Shown: one piece after another, positions 24,641-33,469 of the stretch
How positions within the stretch are numbered: position 1 is the first letter of the stretch
Layout of the letters: every line of letters starts with the position of its first letter
Assembly: GCA_017307375.1 (NCBI GenBank)
Contig: JAFKFH010000004.1
Coordinates: 62,001 to 126,000, forward strand
DNA: 64,000 bases
Reading direction: 5' to 3'
Source: Alphaproteobacteria bacterium
Lineage (GTDB): Bacteria > Pseudomonadota > Alphaproteobacteria > Ferrovibrionales > Ferrovibrionaceae
Notes under the pieces: model-generated
Database searches by the model: none
What the model was told of the DNA's origin: nothing
The model's input: the letters and a program-made list of their open reading frames with translations, nothing else
Translations under genes and position numbers: made by a program

Positions 24641-25342
24641 TCAGCGCCCGCAGGCGGCGTTGCAGCGGCGGGGGCCGTTCGGGCTGTCGCGTTCGCAGGC
24701 CCCGGTAGCGATCGAGACATTGACGGCGCTGGCGAAGCCCTGGGGTGCCAGCCCGGGATTGCTGCCGATCACGATCCGGTTGCGCGGCAGGTTCATGATC
24801 TGCAGCGACGGGTCCGGCTCGCCTTCGGTACCCGAGCCGCGCGGCCCCTGCTGGTTCAGCACCCCGGTGCCGTCGTCGGGCGTCAGGTAGTCGGAAGCAC
24901 CCGGCACCGAATCCGAGCGGGCGGGCTGACCGTAGAAGGGGGCGAGCGACACGCCGCACTGGCCGGCGATGCGGGCATTCGGGTCGTCGTCACACGTGCC
25001 GGCGACGGCAATCTGCACGTCGCGCTCGGCATAGCTCAGGTCGACCGGCAGGTTGGCGAAGGCGGCGCGGTCGAGCTGGACGGTGCAGGTGCCCTGCTTG
25101 CAGAGGCTCGGGTTGTTGAAGCTCAGCGTGATGCGGCCGCAAGCACTGTTGCGGACCTGCAGCATCTGCCCGCTGGGCGGCGGCGAAACCGGTATGGCCA
25201 GCTGTTGCTGCCCGGCCTGCGCAACCTGGAAAATCCCCCGGTTGTCCGCCAATGCGTCGTCCGCCAATGCGTCGTCCGCCAATGCGTCGGTTGCCGCCAG
25301 CGCCAGCACCGCCGCCAGGCCCACTCGTCCCCAGCTCATCAT
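24641..25342 (-). CDS. Secreted protein of unknown function with ALADD repeats
   Basis: The product is 233 residues with a signal peptide. Just after the likely cleavage site lie three copies of a five-residue repeat (ALADD, ALADD, ALADN). The mature part contains eight or so cysteines in CG, LCKQGTC, CDDD, CGV, CERD, RRCN and ACG contexts, suggesting several disulfides, and a beta-rich appearance (GRITLSFNN, VDLSYAERDVQIAVAG). It should be periplasmic or exported. No known family. Confidence 0.55.
   Translation of the reverse strand: MMSWGRVGLAAVLALAATDALADDALADDALADNRGIFQVAQAGQQQLAIPVSPPPSGQMLQVRNSACGRITLSFNNPSLCKQGTCTVQLDRAAFANLPVDLSYAERDVQIAVAGTCDDDPNARIAGQCGVSLAPFYGQPARSDSVPGASDYLTPDDGTGVLNQQGPRGSGTEGEPDPSLQIMNLPRNRIVIGSNPGLAPQGFASAVNVSIATGACERDSPNGPRRCNAACGR
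25244..25288. repeat. Three perfect 15-bp tandem repeats
   Basis: GTCCGCCAATGCGTC is repeated three times head to tail. It encodes the ALADD repeats of the secreted protein on the minus strand. Because the unit is a multiple of three, copy-number change would alter length without breaking the frame. Confidence 0.9.
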
Positions 25343-25385
25343 GGGCGCAACTTAAGCCTGATCACCGTGACTTCTGCAAGCGCGC

Positions 25386-26447
25386 TCACGGCACCAGCAT
25401 CTGCCGGCCGACGACATGGCCGGCCTTGAGGTCGGCCAGAGCCGACGACGCCTCGGCGAGCGGCCGGGTGGTCACCGGCAGCGGCGGCAATGCCGCCTCG
25501 GCCGCCAGCGCGAACAAGGCCCGCAACTCGGCGAGGCTGCCGACATAGGAGCCCTCGACGCGGATCGCCTTCATGACCATCAGCGGCAGCGAGAGGGTGA
25601 GCGCGCCGCCGTAGAGGCCGACCACGACCAGATGGCCGCCCTTGCGCAGCACGCCCTGCGAGAAATCGGCCGAGGCCGAGGCGCCGACGAAATCGATCGC
25701 CGCGCTGATGCCGCCGGTGGCTTTCACCAGCGCGCGGGCGGCCCCGTCGGCCGCGGGATCGATCGCCTGGCGGGCGCCGGCCGCCAAGGCCGCCTCGCGC
25801 CGTTCGGGATTGGTCTCCGCCACGATCGGCGCCTGGCCGGTCACCAGCCTGGCCAGCCGGATCGCGTTCAGGCCGACGCCGCCGGCACCGACGATCAGCA
25901 GCGGCTGATCGTCGTCGAGCCGCCCGAGACGGACCAGCGCGGCATAGGCGGTCAGGCCCGAACAGGCATAGGTCGCGGCGAGGTGGTCGGGAATCGGGCC
26001 GGGATCGACCAGTGCCCGCACGTCCTCGACCAGCACGTGGCTGGCATAGCCGCCATCGGCGAACACGCCGATCGCGCGTGCGGCACCCTGGCAGATATGC
26101 TCGAAACCGGTCCGGCACAGCGCGCAGCTGCCGCAGCCCAGCCAGGGAAAGACCACCCGCCGATCGCCGATCGCCGCCTCGGCCGCCGGCACGTCCGGGC
26201 CTACTGCCGCCACCCGCCCGACGATCTCGTGACCCAGCGTGATCGGCGGGATGCCGCGGCCGGTACCGAAGGGCAGCCGCTTGCCCTGGCCGAGGTCCCA
26301 GTAGCCGTCCCACAGATGCAGGTCGGAATGGCAGACGCCGCAGGCATCGATGGCCAGCAGTACCTCGCGTCCCTTCGGCACCGGCAGGTCGACGACCTCT
26401 TCGGTCAGCGGGGCGCCGAATTCGGTGACGCGATAGCGACGCAGCAT
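25386..26447 (-). CDS. Zinc-dependent alcohol dehydrogenase
   Basis: The product is 353 residues from the ATG at 26447 (GGGAGG upstream). The medium-chain dehydrogenase pattern is complete: catalytic zinc ligands in CGVCHSDLH and GHEIVG, structural zinc cysteines in CGSCALCRTGFEHIC, and the NAD-binding motif IVGAGGVGLNAIRLA. Such enzymes oxidise alcohols or reduce aldehydes with NAD(H) or NADP(H). The substrate is not evident. The gene is followed by no partner in its direction. Confidence 0.9.
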   Translation of the reverse strand: MLRRYRVTEFGAPLTEEVVDLPVPKGREVLLAIDACGVCHSDLHLWDGYWDLGQGKRLPFGTGRGIPPITLGHEIVGRVAAVGPDVPAAEAAIGDRRVVFPWLGCGSCALCRTGFEHICQGAARAIGVFADGGYASHVLVEDVRALVDPGPIPDHLAATYACSGLTAYAALVRLGRLDDDQPLLIVGAGGVGLNAIRLARLVTGQAPIVAETNPERREAALAAGARQAIDPAADGAARALVKATGGISAAIDFVGASASADFSQGVLRKGGHLVVVGLYGGALTLSLPLMVMKAIRVEGSYVGSLAELRALFALAAEAALPPLPVTTRPLAEASSALADLKAGHVVGRQMLVP

Positions 26448-26505
26448 GCGTTCCTCCCTTGTTGCGGGAGGCATGATAGCCGGGACCGGCCGGGAAGAAA
26501 CCGGC

Positions 26506-26817
26506 TTAGCGGCTCAACCGCCGGGCATTGGCGCGGACACGGGCGTAGGCCGGCGCCATCATCGCCTCCCCGACGCGCATCATGCCCGCCGGGGTGATGC
26601 CGGCGCCCCACAGCATCTTCTGCCAGGCAAGGGCCGCGTCGAACAGGCCGGCCTGGGTGGCAATGATCTTTTCGGTCCAGGCCGCCTGCCATTCCCGCTC
26701 TGATCCGGCGGCCAGCAGGATCGGCCAGCGGAAGGCGAGTGTCGTCGCGGTGTCCAGGCCTGCCGAAGCGGCCTTGGTGGCCGAGCGGAGCAGGGCGGCT
26801 TGCAGGCCTCGGTTCAT
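26506..26817 (-). CDS. Small protein of unknown function (possible phasin relative)
   Basis: The product is 103 residues from the ATG at 26817 (GGAGAG upstream). It is helical and amphipathic, with WQAAWTEKIIATQAGLFDAALAWQKMLWGA in the centre. The size, the helical character and the 'TEK...A..A..AW..ML' pattern recall phasin-like or granule-associated proteins, but the match is weak. It lies between the sugar operon and the alcohol dehydrogenase. Confidence 0.5.
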   Translation of the reverse strand: MNRGLQAALLRSATKAASAGLDTATTLAFRWPILLAAGSEREWQAAWTEKIIATQAGLFDAALAWQKMLWGAGITPAGMMRVGEAMMAPAYARVRANARRLSR

Positions 26818-26881
26818 CGGTACTCTCCGGCGGTGGGATGTCCGAAGCAACCCGGACGCCTGCCGGTCGGTTCCCCGCGCC

Positions 26882-27631
26882 CTAGCCATCCCCCATGATC
26901 AGTGCCGCAAGGCCCTCCGGCGTCATGCCGGGGACGGCGAGGTCGGCGACCTTGGTGCCACCCTTCATGATCGCGGCGCGGTCGGCAACCTCGACCACGT
27001 CGCGCATGTTGTGGCTGATCAGCAGGACCGTGATGCCCTGGCCCTTGATCTCGTGGATCAGGTCGAGCACCTGGCGGGTTTCCTTGACGCCCAGCGCGGC
27101 GGTCGGCTCGTCCATGATCACGATGTCGGCCTGCCAGCGCAATGCCCGGGCGATCGCGACCGCCTGGCGCTGGCCGCCCGACAGCGTGTTGACCGCGATG
27201 TCCATATCCTCGAGGCGGATCTTCAGCCGGCCGAGATAGCCCTTTGCCGCCTGGCGCATGGCCGGCTTGTCGAGCAGCTTCAGGCCGGGTACCGGGCTGC
27301 GGCGCAGCAGTTCCGAACCCATGAAGACATTCTGGTAGATCGCCATGCGAGGGGCGAGCGCCAGGTCCTGGTAGATCGTGGCGACGCCCTGTTGCAGCGC
27401 GTCGGCCGGCGAGGCGAAATGGACCGTGCGGCCCTTCAGCCGGATCTCACCCGCCGACGGCGGCTGTGCGCCGGAGATGATGCGGATCAGTGTCGACTTG
27501 CCGGCGCCGTTGTCGCCGCAGATCGCCAGCGTCTCGCCCCGGGCCACGGTCAGGTCGACGCCCCTGAGGGCGTCGACCGCGCCATAGCGCTTGGCCAATC
27601 CGCGGAGTTCGAGGATCGGCTCGCCGCTCAT
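26882..27631 (-). CDS. Sugar ABC importer, ATP-binding subunit
   Basis: The product is 249 residues from the ATG at 27631. Walker A (GDNGAGKST), signature (LSGGQRQ), Walker B (IVIMDEP) and the switch His (LLISHN) are all present. It has only one ATPase domain, about half the size of the RbsA/XylG type, as in the single-domain sugar importers common in alphaproteobacteria. It powers the importer with the permease and binding protein encoded just upstream; the start overlaps the binding-protein stop by 4 nt (ATGA). It is the last gene of the operon that starts with the GntR regulator. Confidence 0.92.
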   Translation of the reverse strand: MSGEPILELRGLAKRYGAVDALRGVDLTVARGETLAICGDNGAGKSTLIRIISGAQPPSAGEIRLKGRTVHFASPADALQQGVATIYQDLALAPRMAIYQNVFMGSELLRRSPVPGLKLLDKPAMRQAAKGYLGRLKIRLEDMDIAVNTLSGGQRQAVAIARALRWQADIVIMDEPTAALGVKETRQVLDLIHEIKGQGITVLLISHNMRDVVEVADRAAIMKGGTKVADLAVPGMTPEGLAALIMGDG

Positions 27632-28581
27632 TTCTTGAGGAACTTGTCGACGTTGGTCTTGTCGACCAGCACCGCGTCCATCATCAGGTACGGCCCCTGG
27701 ACGATGCCGTCCAGCGGCTGCTTCTTGACGACGACCTGATCGACGGCATCGACCGCCTTCTTGCCCATTTCCTCGAACGGGATGGCCACGGTCGCCATCA
27801 GCGTCGAACTGGGATCGGCGATGCGGCGGTAGGTTTCGTCGCCGCCGTCGATCGAGACCAGCACCGGCTTGCCCTTGGTGGCGCCCGAACGGGTCAGGAT
27901 GTCGTCGATGATGTAGGCCTGGCCGTCGAAGGATGCCCAGATGCCGTCGACCTTGCCCTGGTTCTTCAGCAGCAGGGCTTCCATGCCCGACTTCACGTCC
28001 TCGCGCCAGCTGGCCGTGCGGGCCATCGAATGGGTGCCCAGCACCTTGACGGCGGTGTTCTCGGCCAGCACCGCATCGAGCACACGTGCGCGGATGCGGG
28101 TGCCGACATTGCCGTCGAAGCGCTGCTCGAGGATGTTGCCCTGGTAGCGCAGCTGCCCGAGCAGGTAGAGCGCCGACTGCGCGCCGACCTGGTATTCGTT
28201 CACCTGGATGTCGAACAGGGCATGCGGGCTCGACCCGCTCATCACCGTGACCACCGGGATCTTGGCATCCTTGGCCGCCTTGATCTGGGCATCGGCCTCG
28301 ATCGGCTTGCCCATCGCGATGATCAGCGCGTCGACCTTGGCCTGGGTCAGGTTCTCGATCTGGGCGGCATGGTCGGGCATGGCGCCGGCCGAGTTGAGCA
28401 GCGTGACCTTCCAGCCCTTTTCCTTGGCCGCCGCCTGGGCGGCGTTGGCGACGCGGGCATGGGTTTCCGACGACATCTGGAAGGCGATGATGCCGAGGTC
28501 GAAGGCCTGCGCCGCCCCGGCGGAACCGAGCAGGGCCGCGACCGCGACACCTGCCATTGCGAGATGCTTGAACCCGAACAT
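27628..28581 (-). CDS. Sugar ABC importer, periplasmic binding protein (RbsB-type)
   Basis: The product is 317 residues with a signal peptide (to AQAF, residue about 28). The mature protein has the two-lobed pattern of type I sugar-binding proteins: FDLGIIAFQMSSETHARVANAAQAAAKEKGW, IENLTQAKVDALIIAMG, VLVSIDGGDET and VAIPFEEMGKKAVDAV. The ligand cannot be read from the sequence; the kinase, dehydrogenase and SgcQ-like genes in the operon suggest a sugar or polyol. Confidence 0.9.
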   Translation of the reverse strand: MFGFKHLAMAGVAVAALLGSAGAAQAFDLGIIAFQMSSETHARVANAAQAAAKEKGWKVTLLNSAGAMPDHAAQIENLTQAKVDALIIAMGKPIEADAQIKAAKDAKIPVVTVMSGSSPHALFDIQVNEYQVGAQSALYLLGQLRYQGNILEQRFDGNVGTRIRARVLDAVLAENTAVKVLGTHSMARTASWREDVKSGMEALLLKNQGKVDGIWASFDGQAYIIDDILTRSGATKGKPVLVSIDGGDETYRRIADPSSTLMATVAIPFEEMGKKAVDAVDQVVVKKQPLDGIVQGPYLMMDAVLVDKTNVDKFLKK

Positions 28582-28608
28582 GACTGAAACCCTCCCGTTT
28601 CTGTAGGT

Positions 28609-29556
28609 CTAGATACCGAAAGCCGCCTTGCCCAGCGTCGAGGCGGAAATCGCCACCGAGCCGAGGATGATGATGCCGAGCGCGATGTCCTGCACGTAGT
28701 AGGGCGCGCCGATCAGCACGAGGCCGTTCGACAGCACGCCGATGACCAATGCCCCCACGAGGGTGCCGGGCATGTTGGGCTTGCCCGGCGTGAACATGGT
28801 CATGCCAAGCAGCACCGCCGCGATGCCCGACATCAGGAAATCGCCCGCCGCGGTCGGCCCGGCCGAGGACAGCGACGCGGTCAGCAGAATCGCGCTGATG
28901 CCGGCGAACAGGCCCGACAGCGTCAGGCCCCAGAGCTTCATGCGCCGGATCGGAATGCCGGCAAGCCGCGCGGCTTCGTCGGCCTCGCCGGTCGCGGTCA
29001 GCCAGACGCCGAAGCGGGTCTGGGCCACGACGAACCACGCGATGACGGCGAGGATTGCCGACCAGATCACCAGCACGGGCAGCCCGAGCAGGCGGCCGCG
29101 GCCGAGCCAGACGAAGCTCTGGTCCCAGCGGCCGACCCAGGCGACGCCGTCGGTCGCCATGAAGGCGAGGCCGCGGGCGACCGACGCGGTCGCCAGCGTG
29201 GTGATCAGCGAGGGGATCTTGACCCGGGTGACAAGAATGCCGTTCAGCGCCCCGAACGCGACGCCGGCGGCAAGCCCGGCGGCGATGGCCAGTATCGGGT
29301 TATACCCGAAATGGATCAGCCCACCGGTGATGACGCCGCAGAGGCTCGCCACATTGGCAAACGACAGGTCCAGTTCCGACGTGATCAGCGCGAAGGTGAA
29401 GCCGAGCGCGAGGATCAGCAGGAACGAGACCTGGCGCAGGATGGTCAGCTGGTTGGCCAGCGTCAGGAAGTTTTCCGACGCGATCGAGAAGCCGACGAAC
29501 ACGGCGATGCCGCCGGCCAGGGTGCCGAAGCGGGCGATGGCATCCTGGCGCGTCAT
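28609..29556 (-). CDS. Sugar ABC importer, permease (RbsC-type)
   Basis: The product is 315 residues with about nine membrane helices and the BPD_transp_2 features LALGFTFALITSELDLSFANVASLCGVI near the N-terminus and EADEAARLAGIPIRRMKLWGLTLSGLFAGISAI, the loop that contacts the ATPase. It probably works as a homodimer. Its start overlaps the SDR stop by 4 nt. Confidence 0.9.
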   Translation of the reverse strand: MTRQDAIARFGTLAGGIAVFVGFSIASENFLTLANQLTILRQVSFLLILALGFTFALITSELDLSFANVASLCGVITGGLIHFGYNPILAIAAGLAAGVAFGALNGILVTRVKIPSLITTLATASVARGLAFMATDGVAWVGRWDQSFVWLGRGRLLGLPVLVIWSAILAVIAWFVVAQTRFGVWLTATGEADEAARLAGIPIRRMKLWGLTLSGLFAGISAILLTASLSSAGPTAAGDFLMSGIAAVLLGMTMFTPGKPNMPGTLVGALVIGVLSNGLVLIGAPYYVQDIALGIIILGSVAISASTLGKAAFGI

Positions 29557-30329
29557 GCCTCGGGCCCCAGGAAACGGCCCAGCGTCGGCAAGAGTTCGAG
29601 CCCGCCGGTGACCGGGATGACCGCGCCGGTCACGAACGCCGAAGCTTGGCCGGACAGGAATTCGACGACGCCGGCGACATCCTCGGGGCTGCCGAGGCGG
29701 CGCAGCGGCGTCCGGCCGGCGACCGCGTTGTGCAGCCGGGTGAAGCGCTCGCCCGGGAAGGCGTTGCGCACCATCTCGGTCGCGATCACCCCGGGGGCCA
29801 CGGCGTTGACCCGGATCCCGTGCGGCCCCAGTTCCTGGGCCAGGTTGTAGGTCAGCGCGACCAGACCGGCCTTGGCCGCGCCATAGGCCGGGTTGGCGCC
29901 GCCCGAGACATAGGCGATCGAGGCGATGTTGACGATCGCCCCGCCCTGGCCATGGGCGATCATGCCCGGCGCCACCGCCTGGGTCAGGCGGAAGGCCGAG
30001 GTCAGGTTGATGTCGATCAGGCGCTGCCAGTCGGCATCGTCCTGCTCGAGGAACGAGCAGGCGCGCGAGGCGCCGGCACAGTTGACCAGCAGGGTCAGCG
30101 GCTGCCCGCCGGCCGACACGAGGTCGGCCAGCCGGGCGATGAACGCCTTGTCGGTCAGGTCGCCGGCGACGGCCCGGGCCTGCGGGGCGCCGGCCGCCTG
30201 CATCGCTGCCGGCATCGCCTCGACCGCGGGCTCCAGCCCGGTCAGCAGCAGGTTCCAGCCCGCCCGCGCCAGCCGCGTGGCGATGGCATGGCCGATACCG
30301 GAATTGGCGCCGGTGACCAGGGCCAGCAT
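29553..30329 (-). CDS. Short-chain dehydrogenase/reductase
   Basis: The product is 258 residues. Classical SDR motifs are seen: TGANSGIGHAIA (NAD(P) binding), NCAGA, the catalytic Ser in NIASIAYVSGG, and Tyr-x3-Lys in YGAAKAG, then PGVIATEM. It probably oxidises a hydroxyl of the imported sugar or polyol. It begins 2 nt after the SgcQ-like gene and overlaps the permease. Confidence 0.9.
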   Translation of the reverse strand: MLALVTGANSGIGHAIATRLARAGWNLLLTGLEPAVEAMPAAMQAAGAPQARAVAGDLTDKAFIARLADLVSAGGQPLTLLVNCAGASRACSFLEQDDADWQRLIDINLTSAFRLTQAVAPGMIAHGQGGAIVNIASIAYVSGGANPAYGAAKAGLVALTYNLAQELGPHGIRVNAVAPGVIATEMVRNAFPGERFTRLHNAVAGRTPLRRLGSPEDVAGVVEFLSGQASAFVTGAVIPVTGGLELLPTLGRFLGPEA

Positions 30330-30331
30330 GG

Positions 30332-31138
30332 TCAGGCGGCCTTGGCCGCGGCGGCGATGAAGCTTTCGGCGCGGCGCGGATCGACCGGGTTCAGGGTCTT
30401 GCCGTCCAGCTTGATCGAGGTGCCGACGATGAAGCCGTCGGCGACCGCGGCCAGCCGGGCGATGTTCTCGGCCGACACGCCGGTGCCGACCACGACCGGC
30501 ACGTCGGGCACCTTGGCCGCGACCTCGGCCACCAGGCTGACATCGGCCTCGCGGCCCGCCGCCGGTCCGGAGACGCAGACCGCGTCGGCCAGGCCGCAGA
30601 ACACGGCGCCGGCGGCGCGTTCCGGCACCGTGCGGCCGTCAAGGCTGACCGAGAAGCCGGCGGTGACGTTGCAGATGATGCGGATGTCGGTGGCGCCGAG
30701 CCGTTCGCGCTGGCGCAGCGCCTCGGCGCCGTCGGGCGCGTAGAAGCCGATGTCGCCGACATAGGCGCCGGTCAGGAAGCAGCGGATGAACCTGCCGCCG
30801 GTGGCGTGCGCGATGGCGATCGAGGCCTGCGGGTCCAGCAGCATGTTGATGCCGTGCGGCAGGTCGACGGTGCTCTGGGTTTCCGCCACCACCTCGGTCA
30901 TCGCCGCGATGGTCTCGGCCGGCATGCGCGTCTGGTAGGGCATGTCGGATTCGTTGCAGTAGAGCAGGCTGTGGAAGCCGGTATCGGCCAGGATCCGCGC
31001 CTCGGCCCGGGCCTGCTTGATGATCGCCTTCATGCCGCCGGTGCGGTCGTAGAGCGGGGCACCCGGCAGGGCCAGGGTATGAACCATGCCGATCAGGAAT
31101 TTTTCCCTGGAGAAGTCGCGGACGAAAAGGTCCTTCAT
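30332..31138 (-). CDS. BtpA/SgcQ-family protein
   Basis: The product is 268 residues. The start MKDLFVRDFSREKFLIGMVHTLALPGAPLYDRTGGMKAII and the later GVFYAPDG-like, VVGTGVSAENIARLAAVADGFIVGTSIKLDGKTLNPVD segment match the BtpA family of TIM-barrel proteins (SgcQ in Escherichia coli). One cyanobacterial member affects photosystem I assembly, but bacterial members in sugar operons have no established reaction. The barrel and phosphate-binding-like loop (GTGVSAENI) are compatible with an aldolase or isomerase acting on a phosphorylated sugar. It overlaps the kinase by 4 nt. Confidence 0.8.
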   Translation of the reverse strand: MKDLFVRDFSREKFLIGMVHTLALPGAPLYDRTGGMKAIIKQARAEARILADTGFHSLLYCNESDMPYQTRMPAETIAAMTEVVAETQSTVDLPHGINMLLDPQASIAIAHATGGRFIRCFLTGAYVGDIGFYAPDGAEALRQRERLGATDIRIICNVTAGFSVSLDGRTVPERAAGAVFCGLADAVCVSGPAAGREADVSLVAEVAAKVPDVPVVVGTGVSAENIARLAAVADGFIVGTSIKLDGKTLNPVDPRRAESFIAAAAKAA

Positions 31139-32634
31139 GACGCGTTCCCTTGTCGCTTGGGTTGGGTCGGGGCCGGCGCCGACGCGGGGCCGGCCAGATC
31201 GAGGGCGGTTGCCTTGACGCGCTGGTAGAGCACGGCACGGCGGTCGTAGAACGGCTTCAGCGGTGCCTGCGGCTCGAAAACCGCATCCACCGGGCACATC
31301 GCGGCGGCGGCGGCGGCAAGATCGGCGTGGATGCCCAGGCCCACCGTCGCGGCCATCGCCGCGCCGATCAGCCCGGTCTCCTCATGCGTGGCGCGGACCA
31401 CCGGCACGCCGGAGACATCGGCCTTGAGCTGGCACCAGGCGTCCGACCGGGCGCCGCCGCCCGAGACGCGCAGCTCTGCCACCCGGCTGCCGCAGCCGGT
31501 CGCGGCCATGTCGAGAATGTCGCGCACGGCATGGGCGACGCCTTCCAGCACCGACCACAGGAATTCGTCGGGCCCCAGCGCACGGCCGAGCCCGAAGAAG
31601 GCGCCGCGCACGTCCGAGCGCCAGACCGGCGTGCGTTCGCCGGCCAGATAGGGCAGGAACAGCGGCAGGTCGTCCGACGGGGGAATGCGCCCGGCGCGTT
31701 CCACCGCCGCATCGAGCCGTCCGGCGCAGCGGAACGACTGATGCGCCCACAGCGCGCAATCGGCGCCGGCCTGGGTGGGGCCACCCAGCTGGTAGAGGTC
31801 GTCGCCCCAGCGCATCGCCAGCAGCCCCGGGGTCGCGGCCCGCGCGCGGGACAACAGCCCGACGACTTCCGAGGTGCCGGCCACGTCATAGGCCTGGCCG
31901 GGCGACAGGGCGCCCGAACCGGTCGCCGCCGCCCAGGTATCCATCGCGCCGGCAAAGACGGGGAGGCCGGCCAGCCGGTCGAACGGCGCGGCCGCGGCGG
32001 TGATCAGCCCGATCTGCTCCCACGGCAGCGGCCGCGGCAGATCGAGAAAGCCACGGCAGCGATCGAGCCAGCCGGGCAGCGGCCCGCCAATCGGTTCCAG
32101 CGCGTCGAAGCGCGAGTAGGTGACCGCATCGGCGCAGGCCCGCCCGGTCAGCCGCCAGGCCAGGAAATCCTTCGGTTCCAGCACCAGGGCGAGACGCTCG
32201 AACACCTCGGGCTCGCAACGCGCGACCCAGGACAGCCGGGCCAGCGGGTGGAAGGCGGTGATCGCATCGGCCGGATTCGTGCCCGCAAAATGCGAGGCGA
32301 CCGCCGCCGCATCGTCGGCGGCGCGGCGGTCGCGGAACAGGATGGCCGGCCGCAGCACCTTGCCGGCGTGATCGAGCAGGACCTGCGAGCGGGTCAGGCC
32401 GGACAGGCAGAGCGCGGCGGGTTTCACCCCCTTGGGCAGGCGGGCCAGCACCTTGGCCGTCGCCTCGGCGAGGCCGAGCCACCACAGCTCGGGGTCCAGC
32501 TCGGCCCAGCCGGGGAAGGGTTCCGCGGCCGCAAGCGGCACGGCGGCCAGGCCGAGTTCCCGGCCCTCGGCGGTGATGGCGGCGACGCGCAGCGAGCCGG
32601 CGCCGAGATCGGCGGCGATGACGCAGGACGTCAT
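31135..32634 (-). CDS. FGGY-family carbohydrate kinase
   Basis: The product is 499 residues, normal for the family. Phosphate-1 (DLGAGSLRVAAIT), phosphate-2 (FAGAMDTWAAATGSG) and adenosine (SGGGARSDAWCQLKADVSGVPV) motifs are present. Members phosphorylate pentuloses, glycerol, gluconate and other polyols; the sequence is nearest in style to xylulokinase-like proteins, but the substrate is not certain. It overlaps its neighbours by 4 nt on both sides. Confidence 0.85.
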   Translation of the reverse strand: MTSCVIAADLGAGSLRVAAITAEGRELGLAAVPLAAAEPFPGWAELDPELWWLGLAEATAKVLARLPKGVKPAALCLSGLTRSQVLLDHAGKVLRPAILFRDRRAADDAAAVASHFAGTNPADAITAFHPLARLSWVARCEPEVFERLALVLEPKDFLAWRLTGRACADAVTYSRFDALEPIGGPLPGWLDRCRGFLDLPRPLPWEQIGLITAAAAPFDRLAGLPVFAGAMDTWAAATGSGALSPGQAYDVAGTSEVVGLLSRARAATPGLLAMRWGDDLYQLGGPTQAGADCALWAHQSFRCAGRLDAAVERAGRIPPSDDLPLFLPYLAGERTPVWRSDVRGAFFGLGRALGPDEFLWSVLEGVAHAVRDILDMAATGCGSRVAELRVSGGGARSDAWCQLKADVSGVPVVRATHEETGLIGAAMAATVGLGIHADLAAAAAAMCPVDAVFEPQAPLKPFYDRRAVLYQRVKATALDLAGPASAPAPTQPKRQGNAS

Positions 32635-33389
32635 CGGCCGTCCTCCAGATGCGGATGGAACGTCAATTTGTAGAGGTCCGAACGAATCAGGCTGTCGGAA
32701 AGCTCGACGACCTGGCCGGCGCGGTCGCGCGCGGTCCGATGGAAGCGGAAGACGGGCGAGCCGGCCGGCAGCTTCAGAACGAGCGCCGCGGGCGGGGCGA
32801 GCGCCACGGCTTCGACCACGTCTTCCGCCGCGGCCGGCTGGCGGCCGCGATGGGCGAGATAGGCATAGAGCGAACCGTCCGCCAGCATCGCCGCGGCGGA
32901 GGGGCCGAGCAGCCCGGCCGGCAGCAGCGTCGTCTGATAGACTGCGGGTACGCCGTCGAGCAGGCGCAGGCGGACAAGTTCATGGACGGCATCGGTCGCC
33001 GCGCCGAACTTCATCCGCTCGGCGATGCTCGCCGGCCGCTCGATCAGCGACATCAGCCGCGTGGTCGCGGTGCGGCCGTGGCGCTCGGCTTCGGCCCGGA
33101 AGTCGGTCAGGCCGCCGAGCGGCTTGTGAATGACGCGCGGGCGCACGAACGAGCCGGCACCGTGGCGCCGTTCGATCAGCCCGTCCTCGACGAGTTGCTG
33201 GAGGGCCGCGCGAACGGTGACCCGGCTGACCGAGAACAGGCGGCAGAGCTGGTGTTCGGAGGGCAGGGCAGCGCCCGGTTCATGCAGGCCGCGGGCGATC
33301 TCGGCGGCCAGCGCGCCGGCGATCTGGCGATAGCGCGGCGGGGCTTCCGCCCCGATCAGACCCTCCTGCCGCGATGCCTCGAGCGCCAT
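32631..33389 (-). CDS. GntR-family regulator with UTRA domain (HutC type)
   Basis: The product is 252 residues from the ATG at 33389. The winged helix-turn-helix (residues about 19-85) includes LPSEHQLCRLFSVSRVTVRAALQQLVEDGLIERRHGAGSFV, and the rest is a UTRA ligand-binding domain (VYQTTLLPA, VFRFHRTARDRAGQVVELSDSLIRSDLYKLTFH). It likely represses this operon, of which it is the first gene, until a pathway metabolite binds. A palindrome upstream at 33446-33468 is a candidate site. Confidence 0.88.
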   Translation of the reverse strand: MALEASRQEGLIGAEAPPRYRQIAGALAAEIARGLHEPGAALPSEHQLCRLFSVSRVTVRAALQQLVEDGLIERRHGAGSFVRPRVIHKPLGGLTDFRAEAERHGRTATTRLMSLIERPASIAERMKFGAATDAVHELVRLRLLDGVPAVYQTTLLPAGLLGPSAAAMLADGSLYAYLAHRGRQPAAAEDVVEAVALAPPAALVLKLPAGSPVFRFHRTARDRAGQVVELSDSLIRSDLYKLTFHPHLEDGR

Positions 33390-33445
33390 GTGCCCACCCC
33401 TTGTTCTGACAGGCATGGGACCAGCCGGCGATAAGACAAGTCAAT

Positions 33446-33468
33446 GACAAGTTTGGGGCAAAATTGTC
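33446..33468. promoter_or_regulatory. Near-perfect palindrome upstream of the GntR-led operon
   Basis: GACAAGTTTGGGGCAAAATTGTC has matching ends (GACAA...TTGTC) and inner TTTG...CAAA arms. GACAAGT also recurs just downstream (33435-33441). It lies in the 80-bp gap before the regulator's start and is a likely operator for an autoregulated GntR protein. Confidence 0.45.
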
Positions 33469-33469
33469 T

